Assembly (NCBI GenBank): GCA_020848995.1
Contig: JADLHA010000038.1
Coordinates: 31,020-95,019, forward strand
Length of the DNA: 64,000 nucleotides
Source of the DNA: Saprospiraceae bacterium
GTDB taxonomy: Bacteria; Bacteroidota; Bacteroidia; Chitinophagales; Saprospiraceae
Direction: 5' to 3'
The notes under the pieces are model-generated. The model had not been told where the DNA came from and did no database searches. It saw nothing but the letters and a program-made list of their open reading frames with translations. Every line of letters starts with the position of its first letter. The first letter of the stretch is position 1. Below are positions 54,244-63,875 of this stretch, piece after piece. The translations under genes were made by a program, and so were the position numbers.

Positions 54244-54262
54244 CGGCTCAAAATACAAGACT

Positions 54263-56023
54263 ATGTACCGGTCGCACACCTGTGGTGAGTTGAGAATGGA
54301 ACACTGTGGAAATCAGGTCACCCTTTCCGGGTGGGTTCAGATCGTCCGCAACCTCGGAGGCATGACCTTTATTGATCTGCGCGACCGTTATGGCATTACC
54401 CAGCTCGCCTTCAACATGGAAAGTAAGCCGGAGTTGTGTGAATTGGCGCGCAAGTGCGGTAGAGAATTTGTGGTCCAGGCAACAGGGGCGGTGCGAGAGC
54501 GCAGCAGCAAGAACCCCAACCGCCCGACGGGCGACGTAGAGATCGAGGTGGAGGAACTAAAAATTCTCAACCAGGCGGCTATTCCCCCGTTTACGATTGA
54601 AGATGAAAGCGATGGCGGCGACGAATTGCGCATGCGATACCGCTACCTAGACATTCGGCGCAACCCCGTGCGGCAGAAGATCGAATTCCGCCACCGATTG
54701 GCTCTTGAAGTTCGCAACTTTCTCAGTGGGCGACAATTTCTGGAAATCGAAACGCCCTACCTCATTAAGTCCACCCCGGAGGGGGCAAGAGATTTCATTG
54801 TTCCGAGCCGGATGAACCCGGGTCAGTTTTACGCCCTCCCGCAGTCGCCCCAAACGTTTAAGCAGATCCTGATGGTGGCTGGAATGGACAAATACTTTCA
54901 GATCGTGCGGTGTTTTCGGGACGAGGACCTTCGCGCTGACCGGCAACCGGAATTTACCCAGATCGACTGTGAAATGGCGTTTGTTGAACAGGACGACGTG
55001 TTGGAAACATTCGAGCAGCTTGCGCGGCATCTTTTCAAGACCCTGCTTGGGCATGAGCTCGGGACGTTTCCACGGATGAAGTACGAAGAGGCCATGGACC
55101 GCTATGGTTCCGACAAGCCGGACCTCCGCTTTGGCTTTGAGCTTCGCGATTTATCCCCGATGAAAGGCGCAGGCTTTTCTCTGATCGACGATTCCCCCTG
55201 TGTTAAAGGAATTCTCGTTGACGATCCCGGTCAGTTTTTTACCAATAAGGAGCTGGGGTTGCTTACGGATTGGGTAAGGCGTCCGCAAATCGGTGCAAGT
55301 GGACTTATTTACCTGCGATTCAGCAACGACGGCATTAAATCGACGGTGGGAAAGTATTATACAGCCGAGCAGCTCGCGACAATTGGCAAGGCATTGGGGG
55401 CAAAAGCGGGAGACGTTTTGTTTGTTTTAGCCGGAGAACGGCAGCAGGTTTTACGCCAGTTGGGAGAACTGCGCCTTGAGTTGGCGAGAAGACTCAATCG
55501 GATAAGCCCGGGAATTTTCGCTCCGTTATGGGTGGTCGATTTTCCCCTACTGGAGTGGGATGAAGCAGAAAACCGTTTTTTTGCAATGCACCACCCCTTT
55601 ACCAGCCCACTTCCCGGCGAAGCAGAGAAGATGTACAGTGGCGACCGGGCGGTGCTGGCCTCGATCCATGCAGCCGCTTACGACATGGTGATCAACGGGG
55701 TTGAAATTGGAGGAGGCTCGATCCGGATACACGACCGCACCCTGCAGTCGCGCAATTTTGAGATCCTCGGATTTGAAAAGGACGAAGCCGAGCGCCAGTT
55801 TGGATTTCTGTTGGGCGCATTTGAATACGGCGCTCCGCCTCACGGAGGCATTGCATTCGGGTTGGACCGGTTGTGCTCCGTCATGGGAGGCCAGACTTCG
55901 ATCCGCGATTACATTCCTTTTCCGAAAAACAACATGGGCCGCGACGTCATGATCGATGCGCCTGCGGCGATTGACCCTAGACAACTTGGTGAGCTCCACC
56001 TCAGGATTGACCCCAAAAACTAA
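54263..56023 (+). CDS. aspS: Aspartyl-tRNA synthetase (bacterial type)
   Basis: A 586-residue class II synthetase. The OB-fold anticodon domain is at 1-110 ([20 protein letters not shown]). The class II core starts near 135 with motif 2 around [18 protein letters not shown] and motif 3 in GIAFGLDRL. The bacterial GAD insert lies in the middle (about 290-410). It charges tRNA-Asp. Its TAA stop is inside a dispersed palindrome (56019-56034). It converges with the VOC gene, 35 bases apart. Confidence 0.96.
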   Translation: MYRSHTCGELRMEHCGNQVTLSGWVQIVRNLGGMTFIDLRDRYGITQLAFNMESKPELCELARKCGREFVVQATGAVRERSSKNPNRPTGDVEIEVEELKILNQAAIPPFTIEDESDGGDELRMRYRYLDIRRNPVRQKIEFRHRLALEVRNFLSGRQFLEIETPYLIKSTPEGARDFIVPSRMNPGQFYALPQSPQTFKQILMVAGMDKYFQIVRCFRDEDLRADRQPEFTQIDCEMAFVEQDDVLETFEQLARHLFKTLLGHELGTFPRMKYEEAMDRYGSDKPDLRFGFELRDLSPMKGAGFSLIDDSPCVKGILVDDPGQFFTNKELGLLTDWVRRPQIGASGLIYLRFSNDGIKSTVGKYYTAEQLATIGKALGAKAGDVLFVLAGERQQVLRQLGELRLELARRLNRISPGIFAPLWVVDFPLLEWDEAENRFFAMHHPFTSPLPGEAEKMYSGDRAVLASIHAAAYDMVINGVEIGGGSIRIHDRTLQSRNFEILGFEKDEAERQFGFLLGAFEYGAPPHGGIAFGLDRLCSVMGGQTSIRDYIPFPKNNMGRDVMIDAPAAIDPRQLGELHLRIDPKN

Positions 56024-56034
56024 CGAACGCTAGT
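56019..56034. repeat. Dispersed palindrome, near-exact, over the aspS stop
   Basis: Reads ACTAAC GAAC GCTAGT (one mismatch). The aspS stop codon is 56021-56023. It lies in the convergent gap to the VOC gene. Confidence 0.45.
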
Positions 56035-56058
56035 ATCTGTTTGTAAAAACCTGGTGTC

Positions 56059-56502
56059 TCAGCCCGGCAGGGGTTCCGCACAGTTGAACATCCATTGGAT
56101 GCCAAAGCGGTCGCGGCAACTTCCGTAATAAGCGCCCCAGAACATATCCTGCAACGGCAAATCAACGATACCTCCTTCGGAAAGGGCGTTGAAAAGCCGG
56201 TCCGTTTCGCTGCGAGTATCGGGTTCAAGGTTGATGTGTAGGTTGTTGCCGGGAAAGAGAGGAACCCCCAGAGATTCGGGAGCATCTGACCCCATAAGGT
56301 GAAAGCCGCCGAGGATGGGGAGGGAAACGTGCATTACAAGGTTTAGGTCTGCTTCTTCTACAGGAGGCACGCCCTCCTGAGGGGGTATATCCCTGAACCG
56401 TGCGATTTCATCGGAGTATTCTGTGCCAAAAACTTCTTTATAAAAGGCAAAAGCCTCTTCGGTGTGATGCGGAAAGTTCAAGTAAATGCTGGTCCTGGCC
56501 AT
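56059..56502 (-). CDS. VOC-fold protein, PhnB/glyoxalase-like
   Basis: A 147-residue protein of the vicinal oxygen chelate fold: repeated beta-alpha-beta units with YLNFPHHTEEAFAFYKEVFG, an HINLEP block and a C-terminal FGIQWMFNC end typical of PhnB-like (3-demethylubiquinone methyltransferase-like) proteins. Family members are often of unknown substrate. No partner gene is adjacent. Confidence 0.8.
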   Translation of the reverse strand: MARTSIYLNFPHHTEEAFAFYKEVFGTEYSDEIARFRDIPPQEGVPPVEEADLNLVMHVSLPILGGFHLMGSDAPESLGVPLFPGNNLHINLEPDTRSETDRLFNALSEGGIVDLPLQDMFWGAYYGSCRDRFGIQWMFNCAEPLPG

Positions 56503-56670
56503 GTTGGTAGATTGTGTCTTTGCAGCAACGCCGTTCTAGTTTAGCCTCAAGCTTGCTTCAGGAGTGGCGGCTGAACCGAAAAAAAAACGAAAGCCGGTTG
56601 GGGGGATGGCCCCGTCTGAGCGGGAGTGTGTGTTGGCGCTTCTTTTCAGAAGGGTGTTGCCGGAAAAGCT

Positions 56671-57003
56671 TTACTGTTCGTGGTATGCCTGGTTGTGAAC
56701 CAGTTGTGCACCGCACTTGGCACAGGCCGTTTGAGTTCCTGCTCCGCCTTCGCAACCTTTGGCGCAGGTGTAGTGCCATACTCCTTTGGCATTTTGTGCG
56801 GGTGCCGGAGGAGGAGCCTGGGCGGCTGCATTCGGGTCAGCTGTGGGGTTTGTCGCGGCATTTGGATCAGCTGCCGGAGCGGGAGCGGTGGCAGGAGCTG
56901 TTGTTTCTACCTGGGGAGCATCCTCCGTTTTGCTTTGTTCTTTGCATGAACTCAGGGCTGCCAGGCAAATCAATAGGGTCATAAAGAAAAAAACTTTTTT
57001 CAT
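56671..57003 (-). CDS. Small lipoprotein with Ala/Pro linker and C-terminal Cys-rich domain
   Basis: A 110-residue protein. The N-terminus is a lipoprotein signal (LICLAALSSC). Residues 25-70 are an Ala/Pro/Asp-rich linker. The C-terminus (about 74-110) has four cysteines, YTCAKGCEGGAGTQTACAKC, with HNQAYHEQ after. This looks like a zinc- or metal-binding module, similar to small metal-binding lipoproteins of Bacteroidota. The role is unknown. Confidence 0.7.
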   Translation of the reverse strand: MKKVFFFMTLLICLAALSSCKEQSKTEDAPQVETTAPATAPAPAADPNAATNPTADPNAAAQAPPPAPAQNAKGVWHYTCAKGCEGGAGTQTACAKCGAQLVHNQAYHEQ

Positions 57004-57118
57004 TGCATAAAATTTTGGCTAAAGGTAAGACTTCCCGCGCGAAGGGAAATCCAAATTCCTCCACAAAAGAGAAGAAGCAATATCTTGCATCACCAAATTG
57101 CATCATAGCAGACGGACC

Positions 57119-57571
57119 ATGATTTCCAAAGCTACAACGGTCGCCGCCTATTTGGAAGCACTACCGGAAGACCGCAGAGGCCCCATGCGGTCTTTGCGGG
57201 AGACCATTCTCTCCAACCTCCCGGAGGGTTTTGAGGAATGCATTCAGTATGGTATGATCTCTTACGTGGTGCCCCACAGCCTATACCCCGGAGGATACCA
57301 TTGCGATCCCCGTCAGGCGCTTCCCTTTTTGAGCATCGCTGCTCAGAAGCACTACATTTCCCTTTACCACATGGGTCTGTACCAGGGACTCCTGCTCGAT
57401 TGGTTTCTTCAGAGCTGGCCGCAGTATTCCAGCCGGAAGCCGGATATGGGAAAAAGTTGTGTTCGCTTTCGCAATACACAGGATATTCCATTTGAACTGA
57501 TCGGTGCACTTTGCAGAAAGATCAGCCCAAACGAATGGATCCGGCACTACGAAGCGACGTTAAAGGCCTGA
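57119..57571 (+). CDS. DUF1801 family protein
   Basis: A 150-residue cytoplasmic protein of the DUF1801/YdhG family: VAAYLEALPEDRRGPMRSLRETI at the start (partly quoted), GMISYVVPHS, and SLYHMGLY plus KPDMGKSCVRFRN in the core. The function is not known; it has a two-layer alpha-beta fold. ATG at 57119 fits the family start. Confidence 0.8.
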   Translation: MISKATTVAAYLEALPEDRRGPMRSLRETILSNLPEGFEECIQYGMISYVVPHSLYPGGYHCDPRQALPFLSIAAQKHYISLYHMGLYQGLLLDWFLQSWPQYSSRKPDMGKSCVRFRNTQDIPFELIGALCRKISPNEWIRHYEATLKA

Positions 57572-57694
57572 AAGGACCCCGAATCCCGGCAGCGCAGGGA
57601 TGGTTGCAAAATCTGTGATAACAAATGGGCGAGGGCAGCCCTATTCATTCTGGCATCAAAACTGAGTTTTTCGAGGTGCTCTTTATATTTGAAC

Positions 57695-58933
57695 ATGAAT
57701 TTGCAACACCGTACACCAACCAGCAAAATACTTACCATTCCCGTGCTGGTTGCCGCACTGGGATACTTTGTCGACATTTACGACCTGCAGTTGTTCAACA
57801 TTGTCGGAAGGGAATCCCTTGAAAAAGGGCTGAGGCTTTCACCTGATCAGACGGCGCGATACGATTACCTGCTCTTTCTCTGGCAAATGGGGGGAATGTT
57901 GCTCGGCGGCGTCGTTTTTGGCGTTCTCGGCGACAAGCTGGGCAGAAAATCTGTATTGTTTTCCTCGATACTCATTTACTCCCTTGCCAACATTGCCAAT
58001 GCATTCGTTACCGACATTTCCACATACAAGGTCGTCCGTCTGATTGCGGGATTTGGACTTAGCGGAGAGTTGGGTGCAGCGATCACCCTCGTGTCGGAGG
58101 TGATTGAACGAGAGCGCAGGGGCTGGGGCACCATGATCATCGTATCTGCGGGTGTTCTTGGAGCCGTGGCCGCGAACCTCATTGCCCGCCTTACCGAGTG
58201 GCAGATCTCTTACATCATTGGTGGGGTACTGGGGCTTGTTTTGCTCGGCTTCCGCGTCGGGACGTTCGAAAGTGGCATGTTCACCAGTTTGCAAAAGACC
58301 TCGGTGCAAAAGGGAAATTTCTTTATGCTCTTTAAAGGGAAGACCATATTTAAAAAATACCTCGCCAGCATATTGGTAGGTCTGCCCGTATGGTTTGTCA
58401 TCGGCATTCTCATCAAATTTTCCGACAAATATGGTGTGCTGCTCGGCATTCAGGAACGTGTTTCCGTTGCCGATTCGATCATGTATGCGTATATAGGCTT
58501 GTCCGTTGGCGACCTGCTCAGCGGATGGTTGAGTCAGGTCTGGAGAAGTCGCAGGAAAGTGATCTTTTCTTACCTCATTTTTACCGGCTTACTAACGTTC
58601 GTTTACCTCTATGCCAAGGGCATTGGGTTGACCGCTTTCTACTCATTGACATTTTTGTTGGGGCTCGTAGCGGGATTCTGGGCATTGTTTGTCAGCATGG
58701 CCGCAGAGCAATTTGGCACCAACATCCGGGCAACGGTTACGACGACGGTACCCAATTTTGTGCGGGGCGCGGTCATTCCAATTACCCTGTCGTTCAACTA
58801 CCTGCTCGGATACCTTGGCATAGAAGGCGCCACGTGGATCGTCGGGGGAGGATGTATTTTGCTGAGTGGTCTTTCAACCTGGTCGCTATCGGAGACGTTT
58901 GCCCGCGACCTGGATTATTATGAAACGAGTTGA
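57695..58933 (+). CDS. Major facilitator superfamily transporter
   Basis: A 412-residue inner-membrane transporter with about 12 helices. The loop 2-3 motif is GDKLGRKSVLF and the second half repeats it weakly. Motif VVRLIAGFGLSGELGAAITL covers helix 4 (partly quoted). It resembles the sugar/metabolite MFS group, but the substrate is unknown. ATG at 57695 is used; a TTG two codons earlier is possible. A compact palindrome (58591-58602) lies in the C-terminal half. Confidence 0.85.
   Translation: MNLQHRTPTSKILTIPVLVAALGYFVDIYDLQLFNIVGRESLEKGLRLSPDQTARYDYLLFLWQMGGMLLGGVVFGVLGDKLGRKSVLFSSILIYSLANIANAFVTDISTYKVVRLIAGFGLSGELGAAITLVSEVIERERRGWGTMIIVSAGVLGAVAANLIARLTEWQISYIIGGVLGLVLLGFRVGTFESGMFTSLQKTSVQKGNFFMLFKGKTIFKKYLASILVGLPVWFVIGILIKFSDKYGVLLGIQERVSVADSIMYAYIGLSVGDLLSGWLSQVWRSRRKVIFSYLIFTGLLTFVYLYAKGIGLTAFYSLTFLLGLVAGFWALFVSMAAEQFGTNIRATVTTTVPNFVRGAVIPITLSFNYLLGYLGIEGATWIVGGGCILLSGLSTWSLSETFARDLDYYETS
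58591..58602. repeat. Dispersed palindrome, compact form ACTAACGTTCGT
   Basis: Exact compact match inside the MFS gene. Confidence 0.5.
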
Positions 58934-58961
58934 GAATGATGCCTTGTCCGCATCGTTGGGA

Positions 58962-60827
58962 TCAGCGCCCGAGGAAAACGAGCAGGATTGAAATATCGGA
59001 GGGGCTCACGCCGCTGATGCGACTGGCTTGACCTATGGAAGCGGGTTTAACGCGACTTAACTTGGTCCGGGCCTCCATGCTCAGTGCGTTGAGGGCGTGG
59101 TAGTCGAAATCGGGGTGAAGTTTTATGTGTTCCAGGCGTAGAAGCTTTTCCGCCATTTCCTGTTCTTTCCGGACGTAGCCTTCGTACTTGATCTGTATTT
59201 CAGCGCTCTCGGCGAATTCGGGATCGATCGATGAGAGGGACGCGTCGATTTCGGGAAAGACAAGGCGAAGGGCGGAGAGCTGCACATTAGGCCTTGTCAG
59301 GATATGAAGCAGCCGCGTCCGGGATTCAAGCGGTGCCGAGCCAATGGACGACAGATACGGGTTGATCTGGTCGGGAGTCACCGAGGAGGATTGGAGAACG
59401 CGCAACACCGTTTGATGGGCTTCGAGTTTTTGCTGCACCCTTTCGAGGCGGGGACCGAGTGATTGCATGCTGGTAGCTGCGGCCCTTGGAGTAAGCCGCA
59501 GGTCAGCGTTGTCCTGTCGCAGCATGATGCGGAATTCAGCCCTCGAGGTGAACATGCGGTACGGCTCTTCCGTCCCCTTGTTAACCAGGTCGTCGATCAA
59601 TACCCCGATGTAAGCCTCGGAACGAGACAATACGAACGGTTGTTCGTCCCGGAGTTTAAGCGCTGCATTGATTCCGGCGACCAGGCCCTGGCAGGCAGCT
59701 TCCTCGTAACCGGTGGTGCCGTTGATCTGGCCTGCGAAAAAGAGGTTTGCTACCAAGCGCGTTTCCAGGCTCAGCATCAGCTGAGTCGGAGGGAAATAAT
59801 CGTATTCAATGGCATATCCGGGGCGGAACATGCGCACATTTTCGAAGCCTTCAATCCTGCGCAGTGCACTGAATTGTACCTCTTCCGGCAGGGACGAAGA
59901 AAATCCGTTTAGGTACACTTCGCAAGTGTCCCAGCCTTCGGGTTCTACAAAGAGTTGATGACGGTCGCGGTCTGCGAAGCGGTCGATTTTGTCTTCAATG
60001 GATGGACAGTAGCGAGGCCCCACACCGGTAATCCGTCCGGAGAACATGGGGCTGCGGGCAAATCCGGTGCGCAAAACTTCGTGAACCTCGGGACGCGTAT
60101 AGGCGATGTGACAACACAGTTGTTTTTCGGGAACACGCGTGGGGAGAAAGGAGAATCGCGATGGATTTTGGTCGCCTGGCTGAATTTCAAGACGTGAATA
60201 ATCAATGCTGCGGCCGTCTAGTCGGGGGGGAGTGCCGGTTTTCATTCTGCCGCTTTCGAAGCCGAGTGACTGCAGTTGTTCCGTGAGGCCCGTAACGGCG
60301 CGTTCTCCAGCACGGCCACCGCCGTATTGTTTTTCTCCAATGTGGATGACGCCGTTGAGGAAGGTCCCGTTCGTCAGGATGACTGAGCCACCTGTGATCC
60401 GGTGGCCCATGGTGGTGATGACCCCTTTTGCAGCTCCCGCTTCCACGATGAGCTCGCGAACGGTATCCTGCCAGAAATCGATGCCCGGATGTGCCTCCAG
60501 CAGGATTCGCCACTTCCGGGCGAAAAGGTTGCGGTCGCTTTGGGCCCGCGGACTCCACATGGCCGGGCCTTTAGACCGGTTGAGCATCCGGAACTGCACC
60601 CGCGTTTCATCGGTAACGATACCGGAAGCCCCCCCAAGGGCATCGATCTCCCGGACGATCTGCCCTTTTGCGACGCCCCCCATTGCAGGATTGCACGACA
60701 TCTGGGCAATGGTCTGCATGTTCATCGTGACCAGCATAACGCGGCAGGACCGGTTTGCTGCGGCCAGAGCGGCTTCACAGCCCGCGTGACCTGCTCCGAC
60801 AACGATGACGTCGTAATCCGAAAACAT
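58962..60827 (-). CDS. mnmG: tRNA uridine-5-carboxymethylaminomethyl modification enzyme MnmG (GidA)
   Basis: A 621-residue FAD enzyme that, with MnmE, makes cmnm5U at the wobble base of several tRNAs. The FAD-binding GxGxxG is VVGAGHAGCEAALAA near residue 12. Other blocks are MSCNPAMGGVAKGQ, KTGTPPRLDGRSID and FFAGQINGTTGYEEA. The length is normal. It is close to rnpA/mnmE genes in some bacteria and often near the origin, but mnmE is not in the window. One palindrome (59632-59647) is in the gene. Confidence 0.95.
   Translation of the reverse strand: MFSDYDVIVVGAGHAGCEAALAAANRSCRVMLVTMNMQTIAQMSCNPAMGGVAKGQIVREIDALGGASGIVTDETRVQFRMLNRSKGPAMWSPRAQSDRNLFARKWRILLEAHPGIDFWQDTVRELIVEAGAAKGVITTMGHRITGGSVILTNGTFLNGVIHIGEKQYGGGRAGERAVTGLTEQLQSLGFESGRMKTGTPPRLDGRSIDYSRLEIQPGDQNPSRFSFLPTRVPEKQLCCHIAYTRPEVHEVLRTGFARSPMFSGRITGVGPRYCPSIEDKIDRFADRDRHQLFVEPEGWDTCEVYLNGFSSSLPEEVQFSALRRIEGFENVRMFRPGYAIEYDYFPPTQLMLSLETRLVANLFFAGQINGTTGYEEAACQGLVAGINAALKLRDEQPFVLSRSEAYIGVLIDDLVNKGTEEPYRMFTSRAEFRIMLRQDNADLRLTPRAAATSMQSLGPRLERVQQKLEAHQTVLRVLQSSSVTPDQINPYLSSIGSAPLESRTRLLHILTRPNVQLSALRLVFPEIDASLSSIDPEFAESAEIQIKYEGYVRKEQEMAEKLLRLEHIKLHPDFDYHALNALSMEARTKLSRVKPASIGQASRISGVSPSDISILLVFLGR
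59632..59647. repeat. Dispersed palindrome, exact ACNAAC-N4-GTTNGT
   Basis: Reads ACGAAC GGTT GTTCGT inside mnmG. Confidence 0.6.
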
Positions 60828-60912
60828 AAATTGCGTGCGAAATTAGCCAGAATGACGGGTTATACTTAGCGATGCAATGAAAGTCCCTTCCGCATCGAAC
60901 AAACACAATCCT

Positions 60913-60920
60913 TATCTTTG
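60913..60920 (+). promoter_or_regulatory. Possible -7 box TATCTTTG
   Basis: Matches TAnnTTTG, 15 bases before the ATG of the small lipoprotein. No TTG at the usual spacing. Confidence 0.4.
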
Positions 60921-60935
60921 TAAAAAACAGCAACC

Positions 60936-61334
60936 ATGAAGCGATTGTTCTATTGCCTTTCACTCTGTGCCGCCACGCTGAGTTCATGTGCCCAAACGAA
61001 GCCCGTCGAGTCGGATGGATGGAAATTCATTGGCGACAAATGGGTAACCTTTGGAGTCGACCACGACGCCATCCACCTTGGTGACCTAAGAGATTCCTAC
61101 TCGCAGATCGTAGTTCGCGTAACAGACGCTCCGATTCGCATGTACGACATGAAGGTACATTTTGACAATGGAGGGGTTCAAGACGTCGCCCTCCGCAGCA
61201 AGATCCCGCAGGGAGGACAGTCCCGGATCATTGACCTTCAGGGAGGACGGCGCAACCTGAAAAAAATTGAATTCTGGTATGAAACCAAGGGAAGGGCAAA
61301 GGGCAGAGCCCGAGTAGCCGTTTGGGGAAAATGA
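60936..61334 (+). CDS. Small lipoprotein, DUF2541-like
   Basis: A 132-residue protein with lipobox LSSC at the end of a short signal. The mature part is beta-rich (WKFIGDKWVTFGVDHDAIHL, GGRRNLKKIEFWYETKG) and resembles the DUF2541 family of periplasmic proteins. The function is unknown. The stop overlaps the next ATG (ATGA), so it is coupled to the S9 peptidase. Confidence 0.65.
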   Translation: MKRLFYCLSLCAATLSSCAQTKPVESDGWKFIGDKWVTFGVDHDAIHLGDLRDSYSQIVVRVTDAPIRMYDMKVHFDNGGVQDVALRSKIPQGGQSRIIDLQGGRRNLKKIEFWYETKGRAKGRARVAVWGK

Positions 61335-63436
61335 GGTCAGGAGAAAGACCAAAATTTAATCGAAAAAGAACGACTCTTCTAAAAGGAAGTGCCTTCTATA
61401 TTCTTTTGGCAGTATGGGTTATGTTGCCCACGACTCCATATTGCCAGAAAAAAGCAGCTCTAACCCACGAAGCCATGTGGATGTTGTACCGCGTTGGGAC
61501 CCCTGCCGTCAGCCCGGATGGAAAATGGTTTGTCCATTCGGTGACCGAGCCTTCCTATAAGCAGGAGGGACAGGTAAGCGACTTGTGGATTGCACCGGTA
61601 GATGCTACTTCTAAACCCCGGCGCATAACGACGGGCAAGGCGGGAGAGGGATCCTATGCCTGGAGTCCCGACGGCAGTTACATCGCCTTTACTGCAAAGA
61701 GAGAGGGAGACGAAGCGACTCAGATCTACCTGTTGAACATGTTGGAAGGAGGAGAGGCCCAGCGGTTGACCAGGATCAGCACAGGTGTGCGTTCGCCGGT
61801 CTGGCGACCAGACGGCAAGATGCTGCTCTTTACCAGTTTGCATTTTCCAACGTGTTTCCACGACAGCTGCAACGCGAAGAAATCTGCCGAAAAGAAAGCC
61901 TTGCCTTATCAGGCACGCGTTTTCACCCATTTTCCAATACGCAACTGGGATACCTGGCGCGACGACAAGCGAGCACACCTTTATGTGCAGCACATCGACA
62001 GCAGTGAGGCGCGCAACCTGTTTGCCGGTTTTGCATTGGCCGACAGTTCGGGGTTTTATCTGGACAGGGCCTGCTGGAGTCCGGATGGAAAAAGTATCGT
62101 ATTTACCGGAACCGACGAGTGGGAAACCCAGGCATACCGCGAAGCGGAAGGACAGATCTACCAGATGGATGTTTCCAATGGAATGGTGAGCCGATACTCG
62201 GAAAAAGCCATGCAATTTGCGTCACCGCAGTTTTCGAAGAAGGGAGATTACCTCTATTGCATGCGAACCGCCGCCAACAACGGACAGGTGTACAACCTGA
62301 CGCGCCTCGTTCGTTACCGCTGGCCCAAAATGGATTCGGCGCTGGTCGTTGGAGATTCGCTGGATCGCGAAATACTGGAATATTCTTTGATCGGAGAAGG
62401 CATATATTTTATTGCCGAAGACAAGGGCCGCAACCGCGCATACCATTGCAAAACAGACGGCAGTGAGATGCACCGCATTGATCGGGCGAACAAGGGTTCT
62501 CTTTCCGGACTTTCGTTGTCGGACAATGTACCAACGGTTTGTCTGGTGAATTGGGAGAGCGTGGATGCACCTTCGGAAATCGTACGCATTGACGAACGGG
62601 GAGAGATCATACCATTGACCAGGTGGAATCTCCAGGCATTGGATAGCGTGGAGTTATCGGGAAGCGAAACCTTTTGGTTCCAGAGCCGTCGCGGCAAACA
62701 GATCCGCAACCTGCTGATCAAACCTCCGCATTTTGACCCCAAAAGGAAATACCCGCTTTTTGTCGTGATGCATGGCGGGCCTGCGGGGTCATGGAAAGAG
62801 TCCTGGTCGTACCGATGGAACTATCACTTGTTAGCCAGTCCCGGTTATGTGGTGTTGCTGACGGATTATACGGGCTCAACAGGATATGGTGAGAAATTTT
62901 CCCAGGACATTCTGGGCGACCCCTTCCGGGGTCCAGCAGAGGAGATCAACGAGGCGGCGGCATATGTCATTAACAAATATACATGGATTGACGGTGGCCG
63001 GCAGGCTGCAGGGGGAGCCAGCTATGGCGGGCATTTAGCCAACTGGATGCAGGCCACGACCCGGCATTACCGTTGTCTGATCAGCCACGCGGGTCTGGTC
63101 AACAGCATTTCCCAATGGGGAACCAGCGATGCCATTTTCCACCGGGAGGTCATCAACGGCGGCACCCCCTGGTCCGGAGCGGCGCTGTGGAAGGATCAGA
63201 ATCCTGTCTTTTATGCTGAACAGTTTCAAACGCCCATGCTCGTCACAGTAGGAGAGCAGGACTTCCGGGTTCCGCTCAACAACAGCATTGAAACCTGGAA
63301 CGTGTTGCAGCGCCGGAAAGTGCCATCCAGGCTCATCGTCTTTCCGGAAGAGAACCACTGGATCCTCAAAGCAGAAAACAGCAGATTTTTCTATAGGGAG
63401 TTGCATGCCTGGCTGGCAAAGTATCTGGCGCCCTGA
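61331..63436 (+). CDS. S9-family serine peptidase (prolyl oligopeptidase-like)
   Basis: A 701-residue secreted peptidase. A long N-region ends in a signal peptide (AFYILLAVWVMLPTTPYCQ). Residues 45-430 are a TolB-like beta-propeller with repeats such as SPDGKWFVHS and SPDGSYIAFTA. The C-terminal alpha/beta hydrolase domain has Ser in GGASYGGHLA, Asp in GEQDFRVP and His in PEENHWI. It cleaves short peptides; the DPP/acylaminoacyl group is likely. Its ATG overlaps the stop of the lipoprotein gene. No partner enzyme is adjacent. Confidence 0.9.
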   Translation: MRSGERPKFNRKRTTLLKGSAFYILLAVWVMLPTTPYCQKKAALTHEAMWMLYRVGTPAVSPDGKWFVHSVTEPSYKQEGQVSDLWIAPVDATSKPRRITTGKAGEGSYAWSPDGSYIAFTAKREGDEATQIYLLNMLEGGEAQRLTRISTGVRSPVWRPDGKMLLFTSLHFPTCFHDSCNAKKSAEKKALPYQARVFTHFPIRNWDTWRDDKRAHLYVQHIDSSEARNLFAGFALADSSGFYLDRACWSPDGKSIVFTGTDEWETQAYREAEGQIYQMDVSNGMVSRYSEKAMQFASPQFSKKGDYLYCMRTAANNGQVYNLTRLVRYRWPKMDSALVVGDSLDREILEYSLIGEGIYFIAEDKGRNRAYHCKTDGSEMHRIDRANKGSLSGLSLSDNVPTVCLVNWESVDAPSEIVRIDERGEIIPLTRWNLQALDSVELSGSETFWFQSRRGKQIRNLLIKPPHFDPKRKYPLFVVMHGGPAGSWKESWSYRWNYHLLASPGYVVLLTDYTGSTGYGEKFSQDILGDPFRGPAEEINEAAAYVINKYTWIDGGRQAAGGASYGGHLANWMQATTRHYRCLISHAGLVNSISQWGTSDAIFHREVINGGTPWSGAALWKDQNPVFYAEQFQTPMLVTVGEQDFRVPLNNSIETWNVLQRRKVPSRLIVFPEENHWILKAENSRFFYRELHAWLAKYLAP

Positions 63437-63560
63437 ACGCAAACAAGAAGTCAGATCTCAGTCTAAGACAAACAAGGAGAGGCCACACGCTGCGCTTTCG
63501 TGGCAATTCCGCCATGTCTGGAATTTAGATAGGCAGCAATGAAATCTGTTCTAAGAGAAC

Positions 63561-63875
63561 TCAGGTCAAAGGAGTGCCGGTCCGGAAAATTCTTCTGGCG
63601 AGCTGTGTTCCAAACCAGGCCATGGGGAGGTAGGCAAGCAGGATGTCTGTCAGGGTAAACCACAGCGGCGACGGCAACATGACGACGTTGATGATCCCAC
63701 CAACAAGAAAGACCAGTCCAACGGCCATTGCGGCGGCGATGGGTCGAGTTCCGGAAAGTGAAACGGCGATGAAAGCTCCTGAAAACGTTCCGAGCGCATG
63801 GGCGGCAAAAGGCATGATGAAGTGTTGCGGCTGAAACAGGTGCATGGAAGCCTTCAGGCCCTCTGCAGTGGTCAG
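63561..63875 (-). pseudogene. Small membrane protein cut by IS insertion (N-terminus missing)
   Basis: The frame encodes three to four hydrophobic helices. The block MHLFQPQHFIMPFAAHALG followed by GGIINVVMLPSPLWFT belongs to a small membrane family I recall from Bacteroidota. In relatives the protein starts about 45 residues earlier; here homology continues upstream of the first ATG for about ten codons (LTTAEGLKAS) and then hits a TAG in what looks like IS DNA. So the N-terminal part is lost to the insertion. A start at the internal ATG (63845) cannot be excluded. Confidence 0.6.

Noticed and set aside
58828..58837. A third CACGTG site as possible parS
   Set aside because: It reads GCCACGTGGA in the MFS gene, and the outer bases do not match parS.
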